Assembly: GCF_008312835.1 (NCBI RefSeq)
Contig: NZ_VSKS01000002.1
Location: 372,001 to 436,000 of the forward strand
Source: Streptomyces marokkonensis
Lineage (GTDB): Bacteria; Actinomycetota; Actinomycetes; Streptomycetales; Streptomycetaceae
Direction: 5' to 3'
Length of the DNA stretch: 64,000 nucleotides
Part shown: positions 1 to 9,657 of the stretch, piece after piece
Layout of the letters: each line of letters begins with the position of its first letter
How positions within the stretch are numbered: the stretch's first letter is position 1
Made by a program: the position numbers and the translations under genes
Notes under the pieces: generated by a model
The model's database searches: none
Seen by the model: the letters and a program-made list of their open reading frames with translations, nothing else
Told to the model about the DNA's origin: nothing

Positions 1-2
1 TC

Positions 3-2546
3 GCCGGCGCCTCGGCGTCGGGCCAGTGGCGGACCTGGCTGATGTGGGTCAACGGCGTGTCCTTCGGCCAGAAGGACCCGCAGTTCAAGCTCGACGTCTC
101 CTTCTACGCCTTCGACCTGCCCTGGTACCGGTTCCTGCTGGGCTTCGGCTTCGCCGCCACGATCCTGGCGCTGATCGCCGCCGCGCTCACCCACTACCTG
201 TACGGCGGGCTGCGCATCACCAGCCCGGGCGCGCGCGCCACGGCCGCGGCCACCGGGCACCTGTCGGTGCTCCTCGGGATCTTCGTCGCCCTGAAGGCGG
301 TCGCGTACTGGCTCGACCGGTACGGCCTCGCCGTCAAGTCCAGCGACTTCAAGGCGACCGACAGCTGGACGGGCCTGAGGTACGTCGACGCCAACGCCTA
401 CCTGCCGGCCAAGACGATCCTGTTCTGCATCGCCGTGATCTGCGCGCTGCTGTTCTTCGCCACCCTGTGGCGGCGCACCTGGCAGCTGCCCGTGATCGGC
501 TTCGGCCTGATGGTCCTGTCGGCGATCCTCATCGGCGGCCTCTACCCGGCGATCGTGCAGAAGTTCCAGGTCCAGCCGAACGAGCAGGCCAAGGAAGCGC
601 CGTACGTCGAGAAGAACCTCAAGGCCACGCGTGAGGCCTACGGCATCGACGACGCCGACGTCACCGACTACCCGGGCATCGGCCAGACGGAGGACAAGAC
701 CCAGCTGCGGGACGACGTCACCGACACGGCGAGCATCCGGATCATGGACCCGAACATCGTCTCGCCGACGTTCCAGCAGCTCCAGCAGATCAGGAACTAC
801 TACGCGTTCCCGACCAACCTGGACGTCGACCGGTACACCAAGGACGGCAAGGACCAGGACACGGTCATCGGTCTGCGCGAGCTGAACCTCAACGGCATCC
901 CGAAGCGGAACTGGATCAACGATCACTTCCGCTACACCCACGGATACGGTGTCGTCGCCGCGAAGGGCACCAGCGTGGCGTCCGGCGGCCGTCCGGAGTT
1001 CACCGAGTCCGACCTGCCGTCCAAGGGCGACCTCGGCTCGTACGAACAGCGCGTCTACTACGGCGAGCGGACGACCACGTACTCGATCGTCGGCGGTCCC
1101 CAGAAGGAGATCGACTACTCCGACGACAGTGGCGAGAAGACGTACAGCTACCAGGGCGACAGCGGGGTCAACCTCGCCAACCCGGTCAACCGGGCCGCCT
1201 ACGCGGTCGCGTTCAGCGAGCCGCAGATCCTGTACTCGGGGGCCATCGGCGAGGGTTCGCGGATCCTGTACAACCGCACGCCCAAGGAGCGAGTCGAGGC
1301 GATCGCCCCGTGGCTGACCATCGACGGCGACGCCTACCCCGCGGTCGTGGACGGCCGGATCCAGTGGATCGTCGACGCCTACACGACCACCAACGGCTAT
1401 CCGTACGCGTCGCGGACGACGCTCGGTGACACCACGGCCGACTCGCTGACCGCCACCAACGACCAGCGCGCGGTGGTGGCCCAGCAGAACCAGGTCAACT
1501 ACATCCGCAACTCGGTGAAGGCGACCGTCGACGCGTACAGCGGCGAGGTCAAGCTCTACCAGTGGGACACCAAGGACCCCGTCCTCAAGACGTGGATGAA
1601 GGCGTTCCCGGACACGGTGGAGCCGAGGAGCGAGATCTCGGGCGACCTGATGGCCCATCTGCGCTACCCGCAGGACCTGTTCAAGGTGCAGCGCGAGCTG
1701 CTGACCCGCTACCACGTGAAGGACGCCACGACGTTCCTCTCGGGCAGCGAGGTGTGGCAGGTGCCGGACGACCCGACGAACAAGACGGGCGACGCGGTGC
1801 CTCCGTACTACCTGAGCATGAAGATGCCCGACCAGCAGGAGCAGGCCTTCTCGCTCACCACGACGTTCACCCCGAACGGACGCGACAACCTCAGCGCGTT
1901 CATGGCGGTCGACGCCGAGGCGGGCAGTGACGACTACGGCAAGATCAGAGTGCTGAAACTGCCGACGAGCACCACCGCCGCCGGACCCAAGCAGATCCAG
2001 AGCCAGTTCAACTCCGAACAGGACATCGCCGAGTCCATCAGGCTGCTGAGAGGCGGCGACTCGGAGGTCGAGTACGGCAACCTCCTGGCCGTCCCGCTCG
2101 ACGGAGGACTGCTCTACGTGGAGCCGGTCTACGTACGCGGTGGCGGACTGAAGTACCCGCTGCTGCGGAAGGTGCTGGTGACCTACGGAGGCCAGACCGC
2201 GTTCGAGGACACCCTCGAAGAGGCCCTGGACAAGGTCTTCGGCGGGGAGGGCACGCCCGTCGAGCCGCCACCGGGCGAGGACGAGGGAACGGGTGAGGAC
2301 GAGGGCACCGAGCCACCGCCCACGTCCGACAACCCCACGGTCCAGGAGGCTCTGAACGACGCCCAGAAGGCCTTCGAGGCCGGCCAGGAAGCCCTGAAGA
2401 ACAACGACTGGGAGGCCTACGGCAAGGCGCAGAAGGACCTGGAGGACGCACTCCGCAAGGCCGAGGAGGCGCAGTCGGCCGAAGGGGGTGGCGGCGCCGG
2501 CGGCGGGGAGAGCAGTCCCGGTCCCGACGCGAGCCCGAGCAGTTAG
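3..2546 (+). CDS. UPF0182 family membrane protein (5' end missing)
   Basis: The reading frame is open at the left edge, so the N-terminus is missing; about 847 codons remain of a family that is usually near 1,000 residues. The visible N-terminal third has at least three hydrophobic membrane segments and the family phrase [21 protein letters not shown] long extracytoplasmic-type region follows, with the Tyr/Asn-rich composition of COG1615. The C-terminus is an acidic Pro/Glu-rich linker, then an Ala/Lys/Glu stretch that looks coiled-coil, then a Gly/Ser tail. Function of the family is unknown. An initiator tRNA lies 55 bp downstream on the same strand. Confidence 0.9.
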   Translation, partial: AGASASGQWRTWLMWVNGVSFGQKDPQFKLDVSFYAFDLPWYRFLLGFGFAATILALIAAALTHYLYGGLRITSPGARATAAATGHLSVLLGIFVALKAVAYWLDRYGLAVKSSDFKATDSWTGLRYVDANAYLPAKTILFCIAVICALLFFATLWRRTWQLPVIGFGLMVLSAILIGGLYPAIVQKFQVQPNEQAKEAPYVEKNLKATREAYGIDDADVTDYPGIGQTEDKTQLRDDVTDTASIRIMDPNIVSPTFQQLQQIRNYYAFPTNLDVDRYTKDGKDQDTVIGLRELNLNGIPKRNWINDHFRYTHGYGVVAAKGTSVASGGRPEFTESDLPSKGDLGSYEQRVYYGERTTTYSIVGGPQKEIDYSDDSGEKTYSYQGDSGVNLANPVNRAAYAVAFSEPQILYSGAIGEGSRILYNRTPKERVEAIAPWLTIDGDAYPAVVDGRIQWIVDAYTTTNGYPYASRTTLGDTTADSLTATNDQRAVVAQQNQVNYIRNSVKATVDAYSGEVKLYQWDTKDPVLKTWMKAFPDTVEPRSEISGDLMAHLRYPQDLFKVQRELLTRYHVKDATTFLSGSEVWQVPDDPTNKTGDAVPPYYLSMKMPDQQEQAFSLTTTFTPNGRDNLSAFMAVDAEAGSDDYGKIRVLKLPTSTTAAGPKQIQSQFNSEQDIAESIRLLRGGDSEVEYGNLLAVPLDGGLLYVEPVYVRGGGLKYPLLRKVLVTYGGQTAFEDTLEEALDKVFGGEGTPVEPPPGEDEGTGEDEGTEPPPTSDNPTVQEALNDAQKAFEAGQEALKNNDWEAYGKAQKDLEDALRKAEEAQSAEGGGGAGGGESSPGPDASPSS

Positions 2547-2601
2547 CGAGCAGGCTGGTCAGAAGCCCACCCCGCGCCGTGCTACGGTTGGAACACAACG
2601 G

Positions 2602-2675
2602 CGCGGGGTGGAGCAGCTCGGTAGCTCGCTGGGCTCATAACCCAGAGGTCGCAGGTTCAAATCCTGTCCCCGCTA
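2602..2675 (+). tRNA. Initiator tRNA-fMet (CAT), copy 1
   Basis: The cloverleaf folds completely: acceptor CGCGGGG/CCCCGCT, D stem GAGC/GCTC, anticodon stem CTGGG/CCCAG with loop CTCATAA, and T stem GCAGG/CCTGT. Three hallmarks mark an initiator rather than an elongator: the unpaired C1/U72 end, three consecutive G-C pairs at the base of the anticodon stem, and the A11-U24 pair in the D stem. The discriminator is A and CCA is not encoded (CTG follows). It is identical to the copy at 4833. Confidence 0.97.
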
Positions 2676-2700
2676 CTGACGTCGCGCAGTCAGCGACCAC

Positions 2701-2734
2701 AAAGGCCCGGATTCCTCACGGAATCCGGGCCTTT
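2701..2734 (+). terminator. Hairpin terminator after tRNA-fMet copy 1
   Basis: A perfect 15-bp stem (2701-2715 with 2720-2734) closes a TCAC loop, starting 25 nt after the tRNA. The right arm ends in CTTT; there is no longer U tract, as is usual in Streptomyces. Confidence 0.85.
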
Positions 2735-2898
2735 GTGATGTGCGAACGCATCTACCCGGGTGAGCGACGGCCGTGCCGCCGACGGGAGTTGGGCGATGTG
2801 TGTTTGACTTGTCTCTCTGTGGGCATGTCGACAAAACGCTGTAGTGACCTCACTGACTGCGGTATACCAGGTGTACCCAGGTTGCAGGTGGTGCGACG

Positions 2899-4716
2899 AT
2901 GGATGTTATGGGGGACAAGTCAACTCTGTATGAGACAGGGCGTTTTGTGCAGTCCTCCCGCCGCGGGGAACCTCGCGACCAGGCGGGGGAAGCCGCCGAC
3001 GATGCGGCGGAGGAGCTCCGCCGACGGCTCGCCGCCGAGGCCGGCGACATCGAGGCGATGAGCGTCCTCGGCGCCATGCTGCTGCGCCGCGGTGATCTCG
3101 ACGGAGCCGAACCCCATCTGCGTGCCGCCACCGCCGCGGGCGACCGCGCCGCCGCCAACAACCTGGGCGTCCTGCTGCACCAGCGGGGCTACGCCGACGA
3201 GGCCGCCGGATGGTGGCGGATCGCCGCCGTCGCCGGCTCCACCGCGGCGGCCCACGCGCTCGGCCGTCACCACCGCGAGCGCGGCGACGAGCCCGCCGCC
3301 GAGTACTGGCTGCGCCAGTCCGCCGAGCAGGGCCACGCCCTCGGCGCCTACGCCCTCGCCGACCTGCTGGAACACCGTGGGGACACGGACCGGGCCGAGC
3401 GCTGGATGCGGGCCGCCGCCGAGCGGGGGCACCGCGAGGCGGCGTACCGGCTGGCCCGCTCGCTGGACCGCGGGGCCGCCCGGGAATCCGACGACGACGC
3501 CGCCAAGGCGCTCGAGGAGGCCGAGCAGTGGTACCGGCAGGCCGCCGCGCGCGGGCACCGCCGGGCCGCGCTGCACCTCGGGGCGATCCTGGAGAAACGC
3601 GGCGAGCTCAAGGAGGCCGGCCGCTGGTACCTGACGTCCGCCAAGGACGGAGAGGCCCGGGCCGCGTGCGCCCTCGGCTTCCTGCTGCGCGACGCCGGCG
3701 ACACCGAGAACGCCGCCGTGTGGTGGCTGCGGGCCGCGCAGGACGGCGACGGCAACGCCGCGAACGCGCTGGGCGCGCTGCACGCCGAGCGGGGCGAGAC
3801 GCAGACCGCCGAGCGCTGGTACCGGGCCGCGATGGACGCCGGCGACATCAACGGCGCCTACAACCTCGGGCTGCTCTGCGCCGACCAGGGCCGCACGGGC
3901 CCGGCCGAGCAGTGGTACCGCCGGGCCGCCTACGCCGGTCACCGCGAGGCGGCGAACGCGCTGGCGATCCTGCTGCTGCGGGCCGGGGACGAGACCGGTG
4001 CGGAGCCCTGGTTCTCCAAGGCCGCGGAGGCCGGCAGCGTGGACGCCGCCTTCAACCTCGGCATCCTGCACGCCGGCCGGGGCGAGGACGACGCCGCGCT
4101 GCGCTGGTACGAGCGGGCGGCGGCGGCCGGGCACACCGAGGCGGCGCTCCAGGTCGGGATGGCGCGGCTGCGCGACGGCGAGGAGGGCGAGGCGGAGCGC
4201 TTCCTGCGGTGCGCGGCGGGCGGCGGGAGCGCGGAGGCCGCGTACCGGCTGGCGACGGTGCTGGACGCCCGCAGGCCGCCGGAGCCCGCGCACGAGCTGG
4301 GGGAACCGGTGAACCGGCGCAGCGAGTGCGAGGAGTGGTACGAGCGGGCGGCCTCCCAGGGGCACCGGCGGGCGCAGGTGCGGGTCGGCATGCTCGCGGC
4401 GGCCCGGGGGGACGTCGTCGAGGCGGCGCGGTGGTACCGGGAGGCCGCGGAGGCCGGGTCGCGGAACGGGGCGTTCAACCTGGGGCTGCTGCTGGCGCGC
4501 GAGGGGAGCGAGCCCGAGGCCGCGGTGTGGTGGACGCGGGCCGCGGACGCCGGGCACGGGCGGGCGGCGTTGCGGCTCGCGCTGGTGTACGCGCGGCGGG
4601 GGGAGCTCGCGGAGGGGCAGCGGTGGGCCGACCGGGCGGCGGCGCTGGGGCCGGCGGCGGTGACGGAGCGGGCCACGCGGCTGCGGGACGCGCTGCGCGA
4701 GGAGCTGTCGGCGTGA
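2899..4716 (+). CDS. Sel1/TPR-repeat protein
   Basis: This 605-residue protein is built almost entirely of about 36-residue helical repeats of the form A..LG.L...G....A..W...AA..G, typical of Sel1-like/TPR solenoids from about residue 50 to the end. Such proteins are protein-interaction scaffolds; no catalytic domain, signal peptide or membrane segment is visible. The ATG at 2899 has AGGTGG 7 nt upstream (2886-2891), so it is preferred over the in-frame ATG at 2908. The gene stands alone between two identical initiator tRNAs. Partner and process are unknown. Confidence 0.88.
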   Translation: MDVMGDKSTLYETGRFVQSSRRGEPRDQAGEAADDAAEELRRRLAAEAGDIEAMSVLGAMLLRRGDLDGAEPHLRAATAAGDRAAANNLGVLLHQRGYADEAAGWWRIAAVAGSTAAAHALGRHHRERGDEPAAEYWLRQSAEQGHALGAYALADLLEHRGDTDRAERWMRAAAERGHREAAYRLARSLDRGAARESDDDAAKALEEAEQWYRQAAARGHRRAALHLGAILEKRGELKEAGRWYLTSAKDGEARAACALGFLLRDAGDTENAAVWWLRAAQDGDGNAANALGALHAERGETQTAERWYRAAMDAGDINGAYNLGLLCADQGRTGPAEQWYRRAAYAGHREAANALAILLLRAGDETGAEPWFSKAAEAGSVDAAFNLGILHAGRGEDDAALRWYERAAAAGHTEAALQVGMARLRDGEEGEAERFLRCAAGGGSAEAAYRLATVLDARRPPEPAHELGEPVNRRSECEEWYERAASQGHRRAQVRVGMLAAARGDVVEAARWYREAAEAGSRNGAFNLGLLLAREGSEPEAAVWWTRAADAGHGRAALRLALVYARRGELAEGQRWADRAAALGPAAVTERATRLRDALREELSA

Positions 4717-4832
4717 CCCCGCGCCGGGCCGGCCGGGGCGCGTCGCCCGGCCCGGCGTCGCGGAGCCCGAGCGGCCCGCGGTGAAAGGATTTGCTTCCTT
4801 CGCGAGTCTTGACGTAACGTTGCGTTCATCGC

Positions 4833-4906
4833 CGCGGGGTGGAGCAGCTCGGTAGCTCGCTGGGCTCATAACCCAGAGGTCGCAGGTTCAAATCCTGTCC
4901 CCGCTA
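4833..4906 (+). tRNA. Initiator tRNA-fMet (CAT), copy 2
   Basis: The sequence is identical to the initiator tRNA at 2602-2675, including the C1/U72 mismatch and the GGG/CCC anticodon-stem pairs; the identity runs four bases past the gene. CCA is not encoded. Confidence 0.97.
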
Positions 4907-4911
4907 CTGAA

Positions 4912-4949
4912 ACCGAGGGCCGGAATCCGAAAGGGTTCCGGCCCTCGGT
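4912..4949 (+). terminator. Hairpin terminator after tRNA-fMet copy 2
   Basis: A 17-bp stem (4912-4928 with 4933-4949, one G-U pair) is capped by a GAAA (GNRA) tetraloop and followed by GTTT. It begins 6 nt after the tRNA and probably also ends transcription of the converging CatR-like gene. Confidence 0.85.
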
Positions 4950-5008
4950 GTTTCCCGGCCCGGGAGCGGGCCCGGCGGCGCCGGGGCCCCGGAGCCGGGT
5001 CGTGCCGC

Positions 5009-5431
5009 CTAGGCCGCCGCGCAGTTCGGGCAGACGCCGCGGTAGGTCACTTCCACGTCGGAGACCGAGAAGCCGAAGCGCTCCGTGTCGGGGAGGTCGG
5101 CCAGCGGGTTCCCGGTCGGGTGGACGTCGCGGATCGCCCCGCACCGCGCGCACACCAGGTGGTGGTGCGGGCGGTGGGCGTTGGGGTCGTAGCGCTTGGC
5201 CCGCTTGTCCGTGGCGACCTCGAGCACCTCGCCGAGCGAGACCAGCTCGCCCAGGGTGTTGTAGACGGTCGCCCGGGAGATCTCGGGCAGTTTGGCGACA
5301 GCTCTGGCGTGCACCTCGTCGGCCGTCAGGTGGACGTGTTCGCCGTCGAGGACCTCGGCCACGACACGGCGCTGCGCGGTCATCCGCCATCCACGTCCGC
5401 GGAGCCGTTCCAAAAGGTCACTCATAGGCAC
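5009..5431 (-). CDS. catR: Fur-family peroxide/metal repressor (CatR-like)
   Basis: The product is a 140-residue Fur/PerR-type repressor: N-terminal winged helix (SRATVYNTLGELV recognition region), the His-rich stretch HRPHHHLVCARCG, and two CxxC pairs (CARC and CPNC) for a structural zinc. It is divergent from a monofunctional catalase. This is the arrangement expected for CatR, the H2O2-sensitive repressor of catA in S. coelicolor, so the symbol is by homology and context. Either the GTG at 5431 or the ATG at 5425 could be the start; the ATG gives the more usual MSDLLERL N-terminus. Autoregulation from the shared 5432-5570 region is likely. Confidence 0.82.
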   Translation of the reverse strand: MPMSDLLERLRGRGWRMTAQRRVVAEVLDGEHVHLTADEVHARAVAKLPEISRATVYNTLGELVSLGEVLEVATDKRAKRYDPNAHRPHHHLVCARCGAIRDVHPTGNPLADLPDTERFGFSVSDVEVTYRGVCPNCAAA

Positions 5432-5486
5432 CAGCCTAACAGCAGGGGGGACCAGGTCCCGAACGGGTGTGACTTTGGAGCTTTAC

Positions 5487-5514
5487 TTGACTTAGACATT
5501 GTCCATTGTAGGAT
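5487..5514 (+). promoter_or_regulatory. catA promoter with CATTGT direct repeat
   Basis: A -35 TTGACT (5487-5492), a 16-nt spacer and a -10 TAGGAT (5509-5514) precede catalase. The spacer holds a tandem CATTGTC/CATTGT (5497-5509), a candidate contact site for the divergent Fur-family repressor. The promoter is a consensus match; the operator is inference. Confidence 0.6.
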
Positions 5515-5570
5515 CGAGCTCGGCTTTAGCCAAGGAACAGATTGGTCGGTAAATGTCGCAGGAGGCGTAC

Positions 5571-7022
5571 GTGACGCAGGGACCGCTTACTACGGAGGCC
5601 GGTGCCCCGGTAGCCGACAACCAGAACAGCGAGACCGCGGGCGTCGGTGGCCCGGTCCTCGTGCAGGACCAGCTCCTCCTGGAGAAGCTGGCCCACTTCA
5701 ACCGTGAGCGCATCCCGGAGCGCGTGGTCCACGCCCGTGGCGCGGGTGCGTACGGCACCTTCACGGTGACCGCCGACGTCACGAAGTACACGCGCGCCAA
5801 GTTCCTCTCCGAGGTCGGCAAGCAGACGGAGACCTTCCTGCGCTTCTCGACGGTGGCCGGCAACCTGGGTGCCGCGGACGCCGTGCGCGACCCGCGCGGT
5901 TTCGCGGTGAAGTTCTACACCGAGGAGGGCAACTACGACCTCGTCGGCAACAACACCCCGGTGTTCTTCATCCGCGACGCGATCAAGTTCCCGGACTTCA
6001 TCCACACTCAGAAGCGCGACCCGTACACCGGTTCGCAGGAGGCGGACAACGTCTTCGACTTCTGGGGTCTGTCGCCCGAGTCCACGCACCAGGTGACCTG
6101 GCTGTTCGGTGACCGAGGCATCCCGGCGTCGTACCGCCACATGGACGGCTTCGGTTCGCACACCTACCAGTGGAACAACGAGGCCGGTGAGGCGTTCTGG
6201 GTCAAGTACCACTTCAAGACGGACCAGGGCATCAGGAACCTGACCGCCGAGGAGGCCGAGATCCTCGCGGGCAAGGACCCCGACTCCCACCAGCGGGACC
6301 TGCGCGAGGCCATCGAGCGCGGCGACTTCCCGTCCTGGACCGTCTACGTCCAGGTGATGCCGGCGGCCGAGGCGGCCACCTACCGCTTCAACCCGTTCGA
6401 CCTGACCAAGGTCTGGCCGCACGCGGACTACCCGCTGATCGAGTTCGGCAAGCTGGAGCTCAACCGCAACCCGGAGAACATCTTCGCCGAGGTCGAGCAG
6501 TCCGTCTTCAGCCCCGCCCACTTCGTGCCGGGCATCGGTCCCTCCCCGGACAAGATGCTCCAGGGCCGCCTCTTCGCGTACGGCGACGCCCACCGCTACC
6601 GCGTCGGCATCAACGCCGACCACCTGCCGGTGAACCGTCCGCACGCCACGGAGGCGCGCACCCACTCCCGTGACGGCTACCTGTACGACGGCCGCCACAA
6701 GGGCACGAAGAACTACGAGCCGAACAGCTTCGGCGGCCCGTTCCAGACGGACCGTCCGCTGTGGCAGCCGGTGCCGGTCACCGGTGTCACCGGTGAGACG
6801 GTCACGCCCGTCCACGCCGAGGACAACGACTTCGTCCAGGCGGGCAACCTGTACCGGCTGATGTCTGAGGACGAGAAGGAGCGCCTGGTGAACAACCTGG
6901 CGAACGCCATCTCGGGGGTGACGCGCGACGACATCGCCGACCGCGCGATCAGCAACTTCCGTCAGGCGGACGAGGACTTCGGCAAGCGGCTGGAGGCCGC
7001 GGTCCAGGCCCTGCGCGGCTGA
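5571..7022 (+). CDS. catA: Monofunctional haem catalase
   Basis: This 483-residue small-subunit clade catalase degrades H2O2 in the cytoplasm. It has the distal-His segment [15 protein letters not shown], the core [31 protein letters not shown] and the proximal haem-tyrosine region [17 protein letters not shown] 5571 is chosen because AGGAGG lies just upstream at 5562-5567; an upstream ATG at 5553 would put that ribosome site inside the gene. It is divergent from the CatR-like repressor and ends in a strong bidirectional hairpin. It closely resembles S. coelicolor CatA. Confidence 0.95.
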   Translation: MTQGPLTTEAGAPVADNQNSETAGVGGPVLVQDQLLLEKLAHFNRERIPERVVHARGAGAYGTFTVTADVTKYTRAKFLSEVGKQTETFLRFSTVAGNLGAADAVRDPRGFAVKFYTEEGNYDLVGNNTPVFFIRDAIKFPDFIHTQKRDPYTGSQEADNVFDFWGLSPESTHQVTWLFGDRGIPASYRHMDGFGSHTYQWNNEAGEAFWVKYHFKTDQGIRNLTAEEAEILAGKDPDSHQRDLREAIERGDFPSWTVYVQVMPAAEAATYRFNPFDLTKVWPHADYPLIEFGKLELNRNPENIFAEVEQSVFSPAHFVPGIGPSPDKMLQGRLFAYGDAHRYRVGINADHLPVNRPHATEARTHSRDGYLYDGRHKGTKNYEPNSFGGPFQTDRPLWQPVPVTGVTGETVTPVHAEDNDFVQAGNLYRLMSEDEKERLVNNLANAISGVTRDDIADRAISNFRQADEDFGKRLEAAVQALRG

Positions 7023-7051
7023 TTCCAGCGCTGGACCGCTTGTCGATCGAC

Positions 7052-7079
7052 GGGCCGGACTCCCCCGGGAGTCCGGCCC
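7052..7079. terminator. Bidirectional terminator, catA / CBS gene
   Basis: A 13-bp perfect inverted repeat, GGGCCGGACTCCC and its complement, sits 30 nt after catA and 14 nt from the end of the converging CBS-domain gene. Confidence 0.8.
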
Positions 7080-7092
7080 GCTCCGCGTGCCC

Positions 7093-7494
7093 CTACACGG
7101 GTACCTGCTGCGCCCGCTGACGCTCCGGTGCCCAGCAGCGGATGATGTCGCGGACCGAGACGATGCCGGCGGGCCCGCCCCGGTCGAGGACGATCAGATG
7201 GCGGAAACCGCCGTGGGTCATGGCGACAGCGGCCTCCTCGAGGGTCCAGGACGGGGTGGCGAAGACGACATCGGTGGTGGTGTGGGCGTGTGCGCGCTCG
7301 GCGTCCGGATCCTGGCCGAGGCCGAGGGAGTTGAGGACGTCCCGTTCGGTCAGGATGCCGATGCCGGTGCCGTCGGGGTCGAGGACCACGGCCGCGCCCA
7401 CCCTGCGGGCGGACATCAGGGCGGCGGCCTGTCGGAGGGTGTGGGCGGGGCCGATGGTGAGGACCACGGTGCTCATTGCGTCACGGACGAGCAT
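7093..7494 (-). CDS. Two-CBS-domain protein
   Basis: The protein has 133 residues and consists of a tandem CBS (Bateman) module: the first CBS begins at LVRDAMSTVVLTIGPAHTLRQAAALM and includes VVLDPDGTGIGILTERDVL, the second ends LIVLDRGGPAGIVSVRDIIR. Such modules bind adenine nucleotides and act as energy sensors; no effector domain is attached. ATG 7494 is chosen because the GGAGG at 7507-7511 abuts the alternative GTG at 7506 too closely. Stand-alone Bateman proteins are frequent in actinobacterial dormancy regulons, but no such box is evident here. Confidence 0.85.
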   Translation of the reverse strand: MLVRDAMSTVVLTIGPAHTLRQAAALMSARRVGAAVVLDPDGTGIGILTERDVLNSLGLGQDPDAERAHAHTTTDVVFATPSWTLEEAAVAMTHGGFRHLIVLDRGGPAGIVSVRDIIRCWAPERQRAQQVPV

Positions 7495-7663
7495 GGATGG
7501 AGCCACCTCCTATGGGAAAACGCGAGGTCACGGGCGCGGAGCCCGCTCGTTCGCGGTTTCACAAGTTCACAAGTGGGGGAGCTCCCAGAGTGGCAGGCAA
7601 AGCGGGGGTCAACAAGAGGGCGCGTGCGGCGGGTTGGGGGCGCGCACGCGGATCTCCCGCTGC

Positions 7664-8464
7664 TCAGTAACGCTGGTTGAGGTACCCCAGCAACTCGTCG
7701 TGCAGCAGACCGTTCGAGGCGGCGGCGTTGCCGCTGTGCGGTCCCGGGCGGCCGTCGAGGCCCGTGAACGAGCCGCCGGCCTCCGTGACCACGATCGCGG
7801 TGGCCGCCATGTCCCAGAGCGACAGCTCCGGCTCGGCACACAGGTCGACCGACCCCTCGGCGACCATCATGTACGGCCAGAAGTCGCCGTACGCGCGCGT
7901 GCGCCACACCTCGCGGCTCAGGTCGAGGAAGCCGTCCAGCCGCCCCTGTTCCTCCCAGCCGCTGAGCGAGGAGTACGCGAACGAGGCGTCGGAGAGCTCG
8001 GAGACGCGGGAGACCTGCAGCCGGGAGGCCGACGACAGACTGCGGCCGGCGAAGGCGCCGTGCCCCCGTGCGGCCCACCAGCGGCGGCCCAGGGCCGGGG
8101 CGGACACCACCCCCACGACCGGCTGGAAGCCCCCCTCACCGGCCTCCATGAGGGAGATCAGCGTGGCCCAGACGGGCACACCGCGGACGTAGTTCTTGGT
8201 GCCGTCGATCGGATCGATCACCCAGCGACGCGGCCCCGTGCCCTCCACCCCGTACTCCTCACCGAGGACCGCGTCCCTCGGGCGGGCGCGCTGGAGGTGG
8301 CCGCGGATGAGTTCCTCGGCGGCCTTGTCCGCCTCGGTCACCGGCGTCATGTCCGGTTTCGTCTCCACCTTGAGGTCGAGGGCCTTGAACCGGTCCGTCG
8401 TCGCGGCGTCGGCGGCGTCCGCGAGGACGTGGGCGAGACGCAGGTCGTCGAGGTAGTCGGGCAT
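7664..8464 (-). CDS. hisN: Histidinol-phosphate phosphatase, inositol monophosphatase fold
   Basis: The 266-residue protein has all three metal-site motifs of the inositol-monophosphatase fold: GEE (in AVLGEEYG), [12 protein letters not shown] and LWDMAAT. Streptomyces HisN of this fold catalyses the penultimate step of histidine synthesis (L-histidinol phosphate to L-histidinol). This gene matches that protein in length and position, but family members with other substrates look alike. TACCGT (-10 type, 8472-8477 on the complement) ends 7 nt before the ATG and no ribosome site is seen, so the mRNA is probably leaderless. Confidence 0.82.
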   Translation of the reverse strand: MPDYLDDLRLAHVLADAADAATTDRFKALDLKVETKPDMTPVTEADKAAEELIRGHLQRARPRDAVLGEEYGVEGTGPRRWVIDPIDGTKNYVRGVPVWATLISLMEAGEGGFQPVVGVVSAPALGRRWWAARGHGAFAGRSLSSASRLQVSRVSELSDASFAYSSLSGWEEQGRLDGFLDLSREVWRTRAYGDFWPYMMVAEGSVDLCAEPELSLWDMAATAIVVTEAGGSFTGLDGRPGPHSGNAAASNGLLHDELLGYLNQRY

Positions 8465-8589
8465 GCAACGAACGGTATCCGCCGAGGTCGGTGCGGGGCC
8501 AGCGGGGGCGGGGCCCGAGACCCCTTGACAGTGCCCGGGGGCGCGTCAAATCTGAACCGCAGGGTCGGCCGTTCGCCCCGAGGGAGGCG

Positions 8590-9201
8590 ATGATGCCTGC
8601 AGCGCGGGAATCTCTGCTGGACGCCGCTTGCACGGCACTGGCACGCCGGCCGTGGTCCGCGGTGCGGATGGTGGACGTGGCCGCCGCGGCGGGAGTCTCC
8701 CGGCAGACGCTGTACAACGAGTTCGGCAGCAAGGACGGCCTCGCGAGAGCCCTCGTGCGCAGGGAGGCCGACGGCTACCTGGCCGGCGTCGACCGCGCCC
8801 TCACCGGCCACTCGGACCCGCGCGACCGCCTGACCGCGACCGCCGAGTGGACCACCTCGAGCGCCCGCGACAACGCCCTGGTCCGCGCCATGCTCACCGG
8901 CTGCTGGGGCGAACGCCTGCCCGCCCCGGCCCTCTCGGCCGTGCCGTCCGGTTCCGCCGTGCCCGCGCAGCGCCGCGCCGACGGCCCGCTGCCCTCACCC
9001 GCCGACTTCGTGGCGCTCGTCCGTGACCGTGCCGTCGCCGTCCTGGCCGGACCGGGCGTCCCGAGGAGCGACACCGCGGAGCTGGCCCGGTCCTGCGAGC
9101 TCGTGGTCCGCCTCGCCCTGTCCTGCGTGGCCGCGCCACCGGCCGACAACGGTGTTGCCGACCTGGTGCGCGGCGCCCTGCACCGGCAACCGGTGTTCTA
9201 G
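8590..9201 (+). CDS. TetR-family transcriptional regulator
   Basis: The product is a 203-residue TetR-type repressor. The N-terminal helix-turn-helix is clear: SLLDAACTALARRPWSAVRMVDVAAAAGVSRQTLYNEFGSKDGLARAL in outline, with recognition helix around SRQTLYNEF. The C-terminal ligand domain is divergent and gives no hint of the effector. GGGAGG at 8582-8587 serves ATG 8590 or, with better spacing, the adjacent ATG 8593. It is divergent from hisN (about 125 bp apart) and converges on the SMR exporter gene 13 bp downstream, so neither is an obvious operon partner. Confidence 0.85.
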   Translation: MMPAARESLLDAACTALARRPWSAVRMVDVAAAAGVSRQTLYNEFGSKDGLARALVRREADGYLAGVDRALTGHSDPRDRLTATAEWTTSSARDNALVRAMLTGCWGERLPAPALSAVPSGSAVPAQRRADGPLPSPADFVALVRDRAVAVLAGPGVPRSDTAELARSCELVVRLALSCVAAPPADNGVADLVRGALHRQPVF

Positions 9202-9214
9202 GGGCGGCGCGCGC

Positions 9215-9538
9215 TCAGTGGGTGGATCCGGAAAGCTGCAGTCCGATCACACCCACGATCACCAAGGTGATCGACACGATCTTCAGCGTCGACACCAGAT
9301 CGCCGAGGAACACCATCCCGTAGATGGCCGTACCCGCCGCCCCGATGCCCGTCCACACCGCGTACGCGGGCCCCACGTCCAGCTTCTTCAGCGCCAGCGT
9401 CAGCAGCCCGAAGCTGCCCAGGGCGAACGCGCAGAACGCGATGGTCGGCCACAGCCGGGTGAATCCGTGCGACAGCTTCAGGCACACGGCGAAGCCGGTC
9501 TCGAGCAACCCGGCCACGATGACCAGCAGCCACGCCAT
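9215..9538 (-). CDS. SMR-family exporter, SugE/Gdx (guanidinium) type
   Basis: The 107-residue protein has four hydrophobic helices and the catalytic glutamate in GLLETGFAV of helix 1. The phrases HGFTRLWPT and AYAVWTGIGAAGTA and the C-terminal IGLQLS..H follow SugE-like guanidinium exporters more than EmrE-like multidrug pumps. It would act as an antiparallel dimer exchanging protons for guanidinium or small cations. GGGAGGA lies upstream of the ATG. I looked for a ykkC or mini-ykkC guanidine riboswitch in the 120-nt leader and saw none. A specific substrate is inference. Confidence 0.85.
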   Translation of the reverse strand: MAWLLVIVAGLLETGFAVCLKLSHGFTRLWPTIAFCAFALGSFGLLTLALKKLDVGPAYAVWTGIGAAGTAIYGMVFLGDLVSTLKIVSITLVIVGVIGLQLSGSTH

Positions 9539-9657
9539 GTGTCGTCCTCCCGCAATGCCCCACGTACAGTGACCGCTTCGCCAGGTTCGGCGGGTTCGTG
9601 TCCGGCTCGGTGCGATTATGCACTTACCGTCCGCGGGGCACGACAAACACGCGAAGG

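Noticed and set aside
2579-3061. Open frame covering the first initiator tRNA and its terminator
   Set aside because: It overlaps a clear tRNA and hairpin and the start of the Sel1 gene; composition is not protein-like.
2899-4784. Long minus-strand and alternate-frame readings through the Sel1 gene
   Set aside because: They are high-GC shadows rich in Arg, Gly and Pro without domains, opposite a gene with clear repeats.
2602-4906. Initiator tRNA pair as att sites of an integrated element
   Set aside because: Both copies are complete tRNAs, the interval carries no integrase or mobile gene, and composition is uniform.
7559-7574. Tandem TTCACAAG repeats resembling Rex half-sites upstream of the CBS gene
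   Set aside because: The half-sites are in direct rather than inverted orientation, so a Rex dimer site is not supported.
9539-9657. Possible guanidine riboswitch before the SugE-like exporter
   Set aside because: ACGR-like tetramers occur but none in a paired hairpin loop as required by ykkC or mini-ykkC folds.
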